Shown here: piece after piece, positions 13,401 through 24,214 of the stretch
Numbering within the stretch: position 1 is the stretch's first letter
Layout: each line of letters opens with the position of its first letter
NCBI GenBank assembly: GCA_008828725.1
Contig: MEHQ01001831.1
Location: forward strand, 255,288 to 319,287
Length of the DNA stretch: 64,000 nucleotides
Source: Saccharina japonica
Lineage: Eukaryota > Sar > Phaeophyceae > Laminariales > Laminariaceae
Direction: 5' to 3'
Notes under the pieces: model-generated
What the model was told of the DNA's origin: nothing
What the model saw: the letters and a program-made list of their open reading frames with translations, nothing else
Database searches by the model: none
Translations under genes and position numbers: made by a program

Positions 13401-16400
13401 CCGTCAGTGCCTTTCAAGGTTGGCTTGGACACGGGCATAGCGTCCTCTAGGGGTTCTGTGACGGATTGGCTTCAGTGATGGTTTTCCCTACGGTGGTATA
13501 TATTGTCGTCGTTTCAGCTTTTACGTTCGTCTCGACGTTGTGTTTGTCATGGAAACACAGAGGGGGGAGAATAAACCGTACGTCGATATAGGTGGTACAC
13601 CGAAGTAATGTCGAGACGAAAGTGATGTTTGGACGAAATCACAGATAGCACCGCAGGTTTCGCGGACAATGCATGCCGTTGGGAGCGCCCGGCGACCGTC
13701 CGAGGTTTGATGGCGAAGCTAACTCCGCCTATGTATCCAGTTAAAATTCGTAACTCGCCCCTGGCCCTCTGTGTAATACGCTAATGGCGTTAGCCGTGAA
13801 GGCTATATCCGACTCTTGCCAGGGTAGTACAACACCGTTCAATTCAAGAGCAACTTCAACGAACGTAACCGGCGATATTTGTTGCGCATGTTGCCTAATT
13901 TGACTCGTTTGGTCTCTGTGTAATGTTCCGACGTGTTTTTCTCTTTCAGGATGATGGACAACAATGATAATCTTCAATGCCTACCCATCACGTGAGAACG
14001 GTTTGAATCCTGTTTCGGTCGATTTGTATTTTACGTTAACAATGTCTGTTCGTTGCAGTAGATAGATCACACCATAGTGAGACGGTGACCAGCCGTACCT
14101 ATAGTATCTATGGTTACACGACGAGTCGTTTCATCCCACGTGACTATTACTTAAGATTGCCTGGCCGTCACCCGTCTGCTGTTTGTAACCACGGTTCCCC
14201 AATATGCTTCGCGCAGTGTGGACGTCTGTGATATAAATGGATTTCCAACTGACCCACTTATAACGCAGCTATGAGGTTGCCGTTGCCTCATGGACAAAGG
14301 CATTCGCGCACCACAAACCTCAAAGATGCCGACCTGATCACAATGCTTGAGGAGTCCCTCCTTGGTTTTGTTTCTGGTGTGACATCTACACTGGCGTTGC
14401 GGCGTTTACCTCCGTGTCGGGCACCTACAGGCGATCTCTCAGGGTAACGCTTCCTGATATGTTCGATGAGACCAGAAAATGCGGTAAGAGATACCCGGGT
14501 ATATTGTACGCTAATGGATGCTCAGCGATCACGCCATATAATATAATATATCTTCAGCTTCAAACTATGTGGCGACATTCTCGAGTGTGGGAAGTGATGT
14601 GCCTTGATATCGTAACATGTCGAAATGTGAAGTCACATATCACGATGCTTATTACCGATGAACTTTGAGCGAGACAGCATGTTGGCCATTGCCGTGCAGC
14701 TGACACCTCCTTGTCGTCGCCGTCGTAGCTTGTGGATCGCATTTCATGACTCTAGAAATCAAAAGTGGTTGCCGTTGATGGATGATATTTAAGCTGTTTT
14801 GAAACTAATGCGCTTCCAGATTTTGATTGACGTGGTACCCCTAATGAGACTATCGTCGCGACAATTTAGTCAACCGTCGTTCTTGCAACGGTCATCGAAA
14901 CAGTCTGCACCTTGTATAGGTACGAAATGAAGCGTGTATACTCGTACGCATATATGTATATATATTGTAGTGTATATATCGCAAATTGGGAGGCTGGTGC
15001 CTCGCTTGAGTCACCTAAACCGTATTCCTTGTATTCCTAAAATGCATCGCATTCATACGCGCGGCTTTGTTCAGAACTTAAAATAATATAAGCCGCGACG
15101 GGTTTGTCTTCGTGTTTGAGGTTTCCATATTTGCAACATTCCTCAATCAGATACACGATAGTTCGAAGGTATATCAGCTGCAAGCCAGGCCTCGCCGTCA
15201 GAACCCAGCTGAACGGGCTCGACCGTACCCGCGCACGGGCTAGGTTATACATATTTGTAATTGAACTGGCGTTATGTGAGTCAATATCCATCAACAAGTC
15301 TTTTCTTTGATTGCTCATTTTTGCAGCATGCCCCGAGGATCCGGTATGCAACCAGGAGGGTGTTGCCTGCGAGTGTCAGCCTGGATTTAATGGCTACAGC
15401 TGCGGTGCGTAATTCAACTGAATCCTGCCACCCTTAGTAGTATCGCTACTGGTGCCTAACTCCCTGCGATATATTCCCCAAAACTACTCATCGGTGGGTA
15501 GGGGAACGAATACGGACTTAGAACCGGATAATGGGTTTTAGAGAATATGTACAGGCCTTTGCGCCAACAGCCAGAGCGCCAGAGATCAGGATACATGTAT
15601 GATATACCTACCTTCAGCTCAAGTCGCCACCAGAGGTCCTCAAACGTCGCCCTGGGTGAACATTATGTCGTCTACCCGCGAATACTATGTTTGATATCCA
15701 CATTCGAACCATACCGAACTGCCTGCCATGCGCTTTTTTTGCGTAAGAGGGGACCGAGATAGCCGGGAGCTATCTTGTCTCAGCGGCTACGAGTAGCAAG
15801 GGAGCCCGCCCAGAAGTTAGGTTTTCTGCTGGTGGTACAAGCGAACACTCACACAAACGTCAATCGTTTCTTAAATGTTTATGGTGCGCCTCTATACGTC
15901 TTATCCGTGCGGAACATTTTGCAGTGGGGTCTTCTTCCGAAGTCATCAGGGCGTTTTCGTGTCCATCCTCAGGTGAGATTTACTGGAGTAACCATGGAGT
16001 GAGTTACACTGTGGCTTTCAATTACGGTGTTAGACGTATAGGGAATTCGTTGCCTAGGACACACATGCAGTGCTCGCGGTCAAATGAGTGTTTGTTGTTG
16101 GTTATGATTTTTTTTCAAGGTGACGATAACCTCAGCAGACGGCTCAGGCTACCCTAAAACAACTGGCTTGGCCGCTAATACAGTTTCGAGCTAAGGGTGG
16201 TACGCACGACGTCTTTACCCTATATCGGACCCAATCCTTATCATATGGGTAGTTCCGCAAGGGAATGCGCGGTACGTATGGCCGAGTTTCCGCGAAAGGA
16301 GTCGAAAGAGCTCCTAGATAATGCCAGTAGACAATAGGAACTCGCTACACCCACACATGGCGACCCCTGAAGCACCTAGAAAAGCTGGTACCCGTGTATT

Positions 16401-19400
16401 TGCCTTCTCAGTTGCGTACATATAGTATACGCTGTTTGGTGGGAACATCACATCCGTCCTGTGACCCGAAAACGCTGGTCGAAGGCGACACAATACACAC
16501 GTGTGAACGAGGCCATAACCAGTGCTCGTAGTTAGCATGACAAGCGTAAACGCGGATCGCACAGGAGCCGTGTCCCACCTTTGCTTGAATCATCATCTCC
16601 ATATATCGAAGCCGCTATGATCAGTGTCCGTGTACTGTTCACCCAATATGAATCGAACATACATACGGTTATACATTTATTTCAACTGCGTATATAGTTT
16701 GCTCGTATGAAACCGGGCCTGAAGTAGTAACATATTTTTAAACCGGGCCTGAACTAGTAACATCTTGGTCGGGTGAAGAATGGTGCAACACTTGATTGAA
16801 GCAAGCGAAGCTGGAACGGTCTGTATCTTGTGCCGCGCGTCATATATAAGCGTGGCGTGTTCCCGAATCGAAATATAGGCACATGCGCTACTGTACTCCA
16901 CTTGGCGCTCATGGCGGGACTCTCTGCATAACCGGATGTCATGATTGCATCGTTGTAAATGAAGCAACGCATTTTTCTACGAACACCGAGGGGCTGCATG
17001 AAGAAAAGCATCAGATTTGATGTGTGCGCGAACGTCGCCATTAGTATTTTAGATCACGTGTGGACCCCTCCTTTGCCCAACGACAAGGAGATGTTCATTT
17101 GTTTTATGCCATGATTTTTGTCGGCATGTGCAGGTCCTTCAATACTCGTCAAGAGTGGAAGAGTCAAGTCTTGTAGTAACACCTAATAGTAGATCACATA
17201 CATATTCGAGGGCTCCGTATACTGGTGTTCACCCACTGTGCTTTCGGTCCCTTTCCATATACAGTATTTATGTACGCATGCGAGGTAACGGCCCCCTCTA
17301 CCGGGGTAACGGACCAAACAGGGTTTATTGGTATAGATTATGAGGCTTTTCTGTATCGGGAGTGGGATGTATTGCGGTTGATATTGGTAGTTTAAGGGAC
17401 CCGCACGTAGCCGTTTCTTTGGACAAAAGACATCATGTTTTGGTCGGCATTCCCACGTCGGACGCAAGCAAGCACCGGGTTCCTACTTCAAGCGTGAAAA
17501 TACGTGAAGTAGTCGGTGGGTTGGTCAGCGAAGACAATCATGTGTGCCCTTTATCAGCTGCTCCACCCACCCTCCCTCTCCCAGTTTTCTTGCTACGAGG
17601 AGGGGGAGAAAACAGTAGCCGGGGTCTCAGAACACGGTTTTTCATAATTGTTCTTCACTCGAGTCAGGTCGAAGTAGTCGAATGGTACCGCACCATTTGG
17701 AGGCTTGGTCATCCGAGACAACTGTAGGCCGTACTACAGTAGATCGGAACCTGGCCGGAATTATAGTAGGGAGAGAGAGACCGCAAACTTGGGTGATTGA
17801 GTTACTCAGTGGATTGCAACAGGCCGCGATTCAGGTCTCTGACCGAGGGAAGGAATTTATCTCTCTCTATCTCTCTATTTCTCTCGCTCTCACTTTTTCT
17901 CTCTCCCACGACTCAGAACATGCTACTAACAATTATATTCCAAATATATACAATTAACAAGTGAACACACACTTGCTAATCTCGAATAATATTGTTCACC
18001 GTCTGGGCGACCTTGAGCGTAACACTGCGCGTCGTGTGTAAGGGTCGTATATCCGGCACAGCTGGGACTTAGGACGATAACGTGTATACGTCTCCAACAT
18101 CGTGTCCGTGGTGTGCCGAAATTTATGAATGTACACTAACTCGAGTCATTAGGTGATTATTTTCATCCACCCTTACCCCTATTTGGTTGTGTGCTCTGTA
18201 CGTAGAAACTAACTGTTTTCTAATTGGTATTATTTCATCAATACAGGGTTTGGGAAATGTGCCACACGGGGGCCGTATATCATATAGCATTGACACGCAC
18301 CATCTTGGAAATCACCACTTATACGCGGTTTTGCTAGACAGGGGGCCGGGACCCCTCTTCACACCATAGTGGTGGGAAAAACTGCATGAGGAGTCATTAA
18401 ACAATGTAGCATTCTACTCAGTGCGCCAAACGGAGAGGTCGTCGACACATTGCCGTTTTTTTTAACAGTGTACAATGTACGCTCAAGGGTTGTTCTCTGC
18501 CCAACCAATGTACCGTGGGCGCTGTCTGCGTATGAAATGCCTACCCTGTCGTCTACACGTGACATATGTCCGCCTGTACTTTACGCCAATGCAGACAACG
18601 ACGCGTCTGTTAAGGGCGGTATGTTTGGACTGGTCTCTGATAGGCATTTACAAAATTGATATCGATCATTCAATCTGAAGCACATTATATTAGCGAGTTA
18701 CATAACATTTTGCGATGCATATACAGTATATGTAGACTATACTGATTGTTTACATGGTTTAGATAAAGTCACGCCTTTCGCTTTCAGCCGCAGTGAAAGT
18801 CGATACGTGTACAAAAATAACCGTAAGTAGAACATGAGGTTTCCGCGGAGGATCATCGGAACCCTTTCATTTATACGAAGTATCTCGGTGTTTATGGGAA
18901 GGATAGTTTCAAGTCAAACTCCACAGTAGTTTATGTTTAATTTTTGCGTGTTCATCTTGAGTGACTTAAATATCTAAGAATTCCCGGAAAGCCCGCGCAA
19001 ACACAAACCACCACACGACTGGGAACAACTACACGTGCGACAATCAAACCTGATACGTTTGTTCAACACAACGAACATGACATCTTCTTACGAGCTAGTA
19101 CCAATCCACCCGTCCTACACCGGCCGCCGCAATCTCAGATCTGGTCGATGCGAGCGACAGGACCCGGGTAGATGTGGATGCCACGGGGTATGACACGCGG
19201 ACATCCGAGTATGGTTGCCGCCCAGATGGCTGCGTACCCTCCAACACCCGGGACAACGATCTCTCGGCCAACTCGCGGTGGTCGTGCCAGGGTGATATCC
19301 TCGACAGCTCTGCTGGCGACGAGGGCTGCTGCATTACCTACTCCTTCGAGGATCCCCAGGATATTGTCGACGTGCACATCGCCCTCTACAAGGGGAACGA

Positions 19401-19602
19401 GAGGACCCTCGCGCTGGACGTGTTCGATAACGGTGACTTCCACAGCACAATTATGTCCAGCGGCGCGACGCTGGGATACGAGAGCTTCGACCTCTCCACC
19501 AACGACACCGAGAACATCAAGCTTTGCCTTGAAGACCCTGAGCAGAACACTGGCGTGTGGATGAGCATCACCGATGTACGTTCTAAGAATGCGACATCAT
19601 AG
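1369..19602 (+). CDS. Exon-modular LRR / EGF-like / F5-8C-like protein (multi-exon, 5' incomplete)
   Basis: Proposed secreted or cell-surface recognition protein. Visible exons: 1369-1440, 2059-2130, 2746-2817, 3984-4055, 6883-6954, 7813-7884, 8219-8290, 9667-9738, 9874-9945, 10759-10830, 11327-11398, 12916-12987 (12 LRRs), 13950-13991 and 14431-14483 (C-terminal LRR cap), 15327-15404 (EGF-like), 15925-15972 (linker, uncertain), 19139-19602 (F5/8-type-C-like). Every LRR exon is exactly 72 bp, begins with the third base of a Leu codon and ends with the first two (phase 2 both sides), so reading frame is kept through all joins. Consensus is LxLxxNxLxxLPxGLFxxLxxLxx, the T-type LRR common in extracellular proteins. 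The cap exons change phase from 2 to 1, which fits the EGF exon. Donors are nearly always GTGAGT or GTAAG. One-repeat-per-exon LRR genes are known from brown algal ROCO receptors, but no GTPase domain is seen here. It could also be two neighbouring genes, or a gene whose 5' part is missing. Confidence 0.75.
2059..2130 (+). CDS. LRR exon 2 (72 bp)
   Basis: Acceptor GTCACAG, donor GTGAGT. Reads (L)ELRENALTTLPADIF then ADLTSLTD. Copy 2 of the tandem triplication, nearly identical to LRR exon 1. Confidence 0.85.
2746..2817 (+). CDS. LRR exon 3 (72 bp)
   Basis: Acceptor GACACAG, donor GTGAGT. Reads (L)GLRGNALTTLPASVF then AGLSSLSF. Copy 3, the most diverged of the triplication; most of its changes relative to exon 1 alter the amino acid. 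Confidence 0.85.
3984..4055 (+). CDS. LRR exon 4 (72 bp)
   Basis: Acceptor CATCAAG, donor GTGAGT. Reads (L)ELGYNELTILPENIF then SGLTSVQI. Not part of the triplicated unit; its flanking introns are unrelated by eye. Confidence 0.85.
4056..5953. other. Intron-like stretch, no gene recognised
   Basis: Nearly 1.9 kb between LRR exon 4 and a decayed exon. The longest open frame (5333-5857, - strand, 174 codons) has no recognisable motif, and a frame this long is expected about once by chance in a window of this size. No repeat or RNA gene was seen. Confidence 0.5.
5954..6024 (+). pseudogene. Decayed LRR exon
   Basis: After a good acceptor (AAGCAG) the sequence follows the LRR exon: ELWTNKLVT, then a 2-base shortfall, then a stretch matching PEGIFADLT, and an ending in CCTT. 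The donor is TAAGTG in place of GTGAGT. The length error would break the frame and the donor is lost, so this looks like a former LRR exon now part of the intron. Confidence 0.6.
6681..6718. other. 38-nt hairpin beside a C-tract
   Basis: CCGCACATT at 6681-6689 pairs with AATGTGCGG at 6710-6718, and the inner TTTTTGCC pairs with GGCGAAAAA, leaving one bulged G and a 3-nt loop. It abuts a long run of C (about 6669-6682). The inner word GCCTGCGGCGAAAAA also occurs at about 6619. It lies in an intron of the LRR gene; role unknown. Confidence 0.6.
6883..6954 (+). CDS. LRR exon 5 (72 bp)
   Basis: Acceptor CATACAG, donor GTGAGT. Reads (L)YLNSNELTSVPADLL then TGMTALET. Here the F of the consensus GLF is replaced by L, still hydrophobic. 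Confidence 0.85.
7255..7526 (+). mobile_element. MITE of family A
   Basis: About 270 bp with ends ACGCGTACTACGATAGAGGT and, inverted, ACCTCTGCCGTAGCATGC. Internal landmarks: GAAACGTTTTCTGAA, CTCCTTAACCCAAAATCG, and a small palindrome GAGCTCCTCAAG...GGAGCTC. The same landmarks recur near 55.4, 55.7, 57.8 and 62.5 kb. No coding capacity, so it is non-autonomous. It sits in an intron of the LRR gene. Confidence 0.7.
7591..7662 (+). pseudogene. Possible decayed LRR exon
   Basis: Exactly 72 bp after an acceptor TACCCTAG, in the expected phase, and ending TT; but it is followed by AAGCAG in place of a donor. It reads SSSTHLRISRGDM then a leucine-rich tail LSLLTR. The match to the LRR consensus is weak and partly out of register. 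Confidence 0.35.
7813..7884 (+). CDS. LRR exon 6 (72 bp)
   Basis: Acceptor CGACCAG, donor GTGAGT. Reads (L)YLNDNELNQLPAGLF then DTAMNLRY. Starts A rather than G, which still completes a Leu codon. Confidence 0.88.
8219..8290 (+). CDS. LRR exon 7 (72 bp)
   Basis: Acceptor ACTACAG, donor GTGAGT. Reads (L)YLETNKLSSLPADIF then NGLASLDT. The intron before it is only 334 bp. Confidence 0.88.
9667..9738 (+). CDS. LRR exon 8 (72 bp)
   Basis: Acceptor GTATCAG, donor GTAAGT. Reads (L)RLHENELTSLPAGLF then DQTLALAT. Paired with exon 9, which shares the ALxLD/T tail; the two are separated by a 135-bp intron. Confidence 0.88.
9874..9945 (+). CDS. LRR exon 9 (72 bp)
   Basis: Acceptor GAATCAG, donor GTAAGA. 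Reads (L)LLTQNGLTSLPDGLF then DHTLALDS. Its last two bases are GT rather than TT or CT, so the junction codon becomes Val when joined to a G-starting exon. Probably a duplicate of exon 8. Confidence 0.85.
10759..10830 (+). CDS. LRR exon 10 (72 bp)
   Basis: Acceptor CAATTAG, donor GTGAGT. Reads (L)SLQGNNLTTVPAGLF then TSLESLTT. Confidence 0.85.
11327..11398 (+). CDS. LRR exon 11 (72 bp)
   Basis: Acceptor GTTCGCAG, donor GTGAGT. Reads (L)ALDRNEFATLPPDIF then DGLVSVTK. Confidence 0.85.
11399..12915. other. Intron, no gene recognised
   Basis: About 1.5 kb between LRR exons 11 and 12. A 134-codon open frame on the - strand (12281-12685) and a shorter + frame in the same place have no recognisable motif. 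No repeat was seen. Confidence 0.5.
12916..12987 (+). CDS. LRR exon 12 (72 bp)
   Basis: Acceptor CGGAATAG, donor GTAAGT. Reads FPDENDLASLPAGLF then DDLVSLRG. The next sequence is a decayed duplicate of it. Confidence 0.85.
13178..13249 (+). pseudogene. Decayed duplicate of LRR exon 12
   Basis: Same 72-bp length and the same landmarks as exon 12 (GACGAGA, CTGCCCACCGGGCTG, TCTCTTCAGG) after an acceptor TTAATAG. The consensus Asn and second Leu are lost (DESYHCTLPTGLP) and the donor reads CTACGT in place of GTAAGT. It is 262 bp downstream of exon 12, consistent with a small tandem duplication that then decayed. Confidence 0.6.
13950..13991 (+). CDS. LRR cap exon a (42 bp)
   Basis: Acceptor CTCTTTCAG, donor GTGAGA. 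Reads (L)MMDNNDNLQCLPI, phase 2 in and out. The NNxxLQCLP motif with a new Cys is typical of the last LRR leading into a Cys-containing C-terminal cap. It joins in frame to the exon at 14431. Confidence 0.65.
14431..14483 (+). CDS. LRR cap exon b (53 bp)
   Basis: Acceptor CACCTACAG, donor GTAAGA. Reads RSLRVTLPDMFDETRKC, echoing the LPxxxF half of an LRR and ending in Cys. Enters in phase 2 and leaves in phase 1, exactly what is needed to connect the LRR exons to the EGF-like exon. Confidence 0.6.
15327..15404 (+). CDS. EGF-like exon (78 bp)
   Basis: Acceptor TTTTTGCAG, donor GTGCGT. Reads CPEDPVCNQEGVACECQPGF then NGYSC. The five visible cysteines plus the Cys ending the previous exon give six, and CxCxPGFxGxxC is the signature of the EGF-like C-terminal half. 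Phase 1 both sides, the usual phase of EGF modules in shuffled genes. Confidence 0.75.
15925..15972 (+). CDS. Possible linker exon (48 bp)
   Basis: Acceptor TTTTGCAG, donor GTGAGA, length a multiple of three, phase 1 on both sides, open throughout: VGSSSEVIRAFSCPSS. Fits between the EGF exon and the final exon without altering frame. No domain is recognised, and a direct join of 15404 to 19139 would also be in frame, so it may be optional or spurious. Confidence 0.4.
15973..19138. other. Large intron, no gene recognised
   Basis: Contains a two-copy 30-bp direct repeat around AACCGGGCCTGAA at 16711 and 16741 and a CT-rich microsatellite at about 17858-17908. Open frames here (for example 17362-17727) show no recognisable motif. 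Confidence 0.5.
19139..19602 (+). CDS. F5/8-type-C-like carbohydrate-binding domain, probable last exon
   Basis: Acceptor CAATCTCAG; the first two bases complete a phase-1 codon. About 154 codons to a stop at 19600. The pattern LSANSRWSCQGD, then ITYSF, VDVHIALYKGNERTLALDVF, DNG, GYESF, VWMSITDV matches the discoidin / F5-8C-like beta-sandwich often attached to polysaccharide lyases and lectins (RWS after an acidic turn, IA-x-Kx-ER in the middle, W-x-SI-x-[DE]-V near the end). Six Cys (GCRPDGC, SC, CC, LC) suggest extracellular disulfides. A GTACGT at 19576 could act as a donor, giving a longer protein, but the fold appears complete at the stop. More GC-rich than its surroundings, as expected for coding sequence. 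Confidence 0.75.
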
Positions 19603-22600
19603 CGTGTTCAAAGCTTACTTACACAAGCAGCCAGACTTTCACATTCACAAAACATGTGGCCCTCTGTCATGGTGTCAAACGCCATAATCGTATACGATTT
19701 ACCACTACTGTACGTACTCTACACGGATACGATCATTCCATACCAGCTTTCATCTGTCTCCAGAATACGCCCGACGGCTAAGTAATACCGTGTCGTAAGA
19801 ATTCTAGTAACTACCTCCGAAATACAGTGTGGGCTACACACCTGTCAAGGCAACACTGTGCGCAGAGCATCACCCGCTGTAGGTTAGTGAATACATTGCG
19901 TCGAGAGGTTGTACTAAGATCATATCCTCGAGACAGGCGGCGATTGGTCTACAATATGTCGCTAGTTTATGCTGGTTGAGTCTCCTGTCCTCACCAGACC
20001 CTCAATGCCTATACTGTCGAGGGCATGCCTAATAACTCATCGATCAGCCTCACAATAAAGCCGTGGAGTTCTACATGGGGTCCCCAAAGCGTAGCGTAGG
20101 CGACGGGGGTATATGCAATAGTTTGCACTGACTCAATTCAGAGTGTTAGGGCAATGCACCACTCAGGGGTTCGCTGAGGTCGCGGGCCCATCAATGCGCT
20201 TGAGTAATCCGGCGCCAGCATCCGTTTAGAAAACGGAAAATGAATCCCCGATGCGATATAGATATTTAGATATATAGATCCATATGAACAACGATACTTA
20301 CACGGTAGGTAAATACATGTATTCCTGTAGTGTGTATCGGTCTACATGCAGTATTTCTACGTCGATCGCTTCATGGTTTGCGTTTCGTTGTTTCCACACG
20401 CACACTTAGGGCCACCGAACCTATATAGCTGCCCTTCTGCTTGTGCATGAAACAACCCCAAGACATGAAACTCCTACCCTTGACACAATTGAGTGGTCGT
20501 CCATAGCATCACGCGCACACGGACGCCTGCACAGAACCCGTTAGACGTGCACGATGGTAATATTGTAGCAGAACGAATCTTGTAGTTTGTCAGTCAGATG
20601 ACGTGCGTGCGCTCGTTGGGAACTGTGACACGGAGTGTGCGTGTGTTGAAGACGAAACAACTCGAGTCCGTATTGATCAGCTATCACAGATTTGTAATGC
20701 TGGCTAAGGCAGCAGATTGTCTCAGCCGTAAACCGAAGATATTTTGTTGCACATCAGCAGGGCGCAGTCGTTGGCGAAACAGTCAATTAAGCAAAATATG
20801 ATGGGTCGTTTTTCACGTTGTTCTGACGCCGTTGTAAAGTCCATGAGATCGCGGGGGAAGGCCATGCGACTTCGCGCACGTTGGCCGGGTGTTGAGAAAC
20901 GCATTGCGAAACGAGACGATTCAGTCGGACGAAAACGTCGGAGTGGATACTAGTGTAACTCATTGGTTTGTTTTTTTGTTTAGTTTGGATACTCGGGGTG
21001 GACGCTCACTGTGGGGGACGCGTGCGGTGCCTTCGCGATATATCACATGAAATATGTGTTGTTGGACTTCACACGTCGAGCATTGGAGTGGCGACACATT
21101 CGCGCAGGAACAAATTTGAATAGCCCAAACTTGGCTCAACCCGAGTGCAGCTCAGATATGCTACGGCATCACCACACTTCTTGTTCCGTGTTAAACACGT
21201 GGGCTAGTGGCATAACGGCGACTAGGCACGAACACGTTTCAAATCCATTGTTATATTCGTACGCTCCCACAACTCTTGCCACAATGTCCAGGTCCAGTTC
21301 CTGGTTCAGTAATGTTTCAACCATTTTCTTCACGGCCTGATCACCGTCAAGCACAGGTCGTCGGGTTGCACCATCCGATATTCGTCTCTCCTGCATCGTT
21401 CGGTGGTGGTATCGTCCGCGGACGTTTTACCCTACCTCTGAGTATTTGTCGTGAGGCTTGTCATCGAGGACACTACTCGATATACTTACAAAATAGGCTC
21501 CATGCGAAATACTTCGTACCGAAAGTATTTCGAGCGATTTTGTTATCTTCCGCGTTCACGTTCGTCGTGTTTGGCGCAGTGTCATTCTCTTTTGTTTCTG
21601 AGTATTTTATGCATTTGTTTAGAGTGGTTCCATGTAGTTGATCTCGTTCCATTTCCCTTACATTGGCGACCCCCTCAGCTTCCGCTGCAAGTCGTGCAAT
21701 GCTATGTGACACGTGCATACGTACGCTGATTGCACTTCGGTTGAACTTCCTTGTCTGAGGTTTACCATCACGTATGACTGTACTGTGTTATTCTACTTTT
21801 TATACTCTGTGAGGTAATCTGTCGCAGGGTAATGTTTCAAGCCTGCCCTGTGACCACGGAGTAGATGTTCGGGGAGGGGTGAATGCAAGAACAACAATGG
21901 TAATGCCTATCGTCATGGCGGCTGGTGCTCTCTCTGTGATTGGTATTGATGATCAGTTGCAAGGGTCGTTCTTTGGCGGTCTGACGTGGCGTTGAGATAA
22001 ATGTCAACCGTACGTGTCGTCTTGATATGCACTCTTTTGAGGTCTGAGAGTGCTTCCGTCGCCATGTTGTATGGTCAGTAACCACGACCCTGTTGGATTT
22101 GGCTGAGGCTTAATATATTACTCAATGGTGTCGAGTATAGTGTCGCTATCGCGTATAGAGCGAACCATTGCATACATCAACAACGTGGCGCGTACACATG
22201 AGTTACATATACATGTCGAACACACAGGACGGGTGTGGTAGCGGGAGAGGCTGTGAGGCCACGGGAAAGCGTGCGGTGAACGACACCTCTGCCAATGAAG
22301 GGACACCCGTTGAGTACACGGTCGGAAACACCCCGGCACGATCGTGTTCTATGTATTGGTAGATTGGCTAGAAAGGAGAGAAGTCGATACACCCGTATCA
22401 TAACCTTTATGGCATGTGGTCTGGTGGGTGGTCATGTTTGCATTTCCCGTCAACCCTTGGTTAAGGCAGGCTCGACGATCTCTTTGACAAGCATAAGGTA
22501 TTTTGCTACGTGTGGGCATTTGTAATGGCCTCCTTGTGGGGCGAGCGTGTTGCGAATACAACACATACTACCAGCGTCCACACGGATCGAGGAAGTTACA

Positions 22601-24214
22601 TTCGAGTCCGGGCTCTTTGCATTTGCATCAGTATCACGGTTGCCTACTCCGATGGCTGTTGAGTGAGATGCGTGGTCTATTCTCGGCGACGTGTGTGGGA
22701 TGCGCTAATACGGCCGTGAGTGTGCTCTAGATTGAACCTTGACGTATTTCGGGGATGGTGTTCACCGTCTGACACCCTTGACACCTGATCGCTATCGTGT
22801 ATCCTAAACATGCCCTAGCGCACCAGAAAAAAATTGTCTATCCCTCCAATGTTGACCATGAGCACACAAGCGGCCTGTTGTAGTATTCGGCTCGAGCACC
22901 GGTGATACTTGGAGGGGCTAAACTACAGCGATATCGATATTTTGAGTTCAACGCAAGGTGATAGCGTGGCATCGATGCCGCCCCACAAGGATTACAATGG
23001 TTGCCATGCTCGTGCCAACAAGATAACACCATATCAGTATCGGGCTTTGTCATCCCCGCAGAGAAAACAAAACATGTGGGGGTGCCAACGGCGCCACGTT
23101 TAACCCCAGATAACGTTTCTCATATAGATATTCCTTTATTCTGAATTGTGATACTACGACGTTCCCAACGGCTGTACCCAGTCTCGTTAACAGATGTAGC
23201 TCGTGGCGTCTTCAAGCACTTCGACTAATTGCTTGGCCGTCGTATTGCCGAGATCGATATTATGACGAACAACGCAGTCTCCGCGTACGCAACATCTAAG
23301 GAGAGTCGATTGTTTTCAAATTCTCTACGCATGTTTTTTCAACCTTGGGGGGGCTCCGATTTTCGTCATTCCTTGCGTGAGTCTCGACCTCTATATATAT
23401 CATCCGCGAAAGCACTAACATGGCTTGTATGATACTTATGGCCGAACGGCGCAACCATATAGTTTCGTTTTGCGGAGCGGAAGGCCATATGTAGACCACA
23501 CGCAATGTTATTTCATCATCCTTCTTTCAAACAAGCTTCCCTTTAGTAGCTGGAATCGTCTTCAGAGGTGAGGTTTGACCATAATGGATCAACCAATGAG
23601 CTACTCAGTCAGCAATGTTGAGAAACAAATCATCACATTTGAGCTAAATTCACCATCACACCTCCAATTCTTCCTGGGTTGTGCAGACCGTTATCATCTG
23701 ATTTTGCTATAGCTTTTTCTATTTGAGCGGGCTATTATATTGCAGTGGGGGACGTCACTTTCGACTCCTGGGTGCGTGGTAAGTTGATGTGGTTGTCTAA
23801 TGCTGTTTTTTTTTTCTTTCTCCATGAAAAATCGGGAAAACGATTTGTGTTGAATTTCAACACTGGATCCTTTGTTTTGAGTGTAGTCACATAAATCAAT
23901 CTGGTACTATACCTCTCGTATGGAGACCCACTTAAACACCAGGTGGCGGGGCAGATGACAAGACGCACATAGATTTACCACGGAAGGCTTGCAGGCATGT
24001 CGGGCATGTTCTTCTCCTCAATATATGTAGTAGATTTTAAGTTACCCACAACGGTATCATCTCGGGCTCAAGGATCGAAATGGCCATCGGGGCCTAAGAG
24101 CATAGACGAAACTCTAGGCACATCCCGACACGCCGCTTCCACACATCCCATTACCCATTAAACCCCACAATTCCGATCGCAGTAATATGTATAGGTACCA
24201 AATGGACATTTTCC
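19603..24214. other. No gene recognised
   Basis: About 4.6 kb downstream of the LRR gene. Open frames are short and without motifs. A minus-strand frame at 21169-21396 (contains DGDQAVKKMVETLLNQEL) looks mildly protein-like but has no clear splice context. No tRNA, rRNA or clear repeat seen. Confidence 0.5.

Noticed and set aside
17362-17727. 121-codon open frame on the + strand
   Set aside because: Lies in the large intron, has no motif, and has a conflicting frame on the other strand.
18788-18822. Small exon between a good acceptor (GCTTTCAG) and donor GTAAGT
   Set aside because: Its 35-bp length leaves phase 0, which does not fit the phase-1 start of the next exon at 19139; skipping it keeps the frame.
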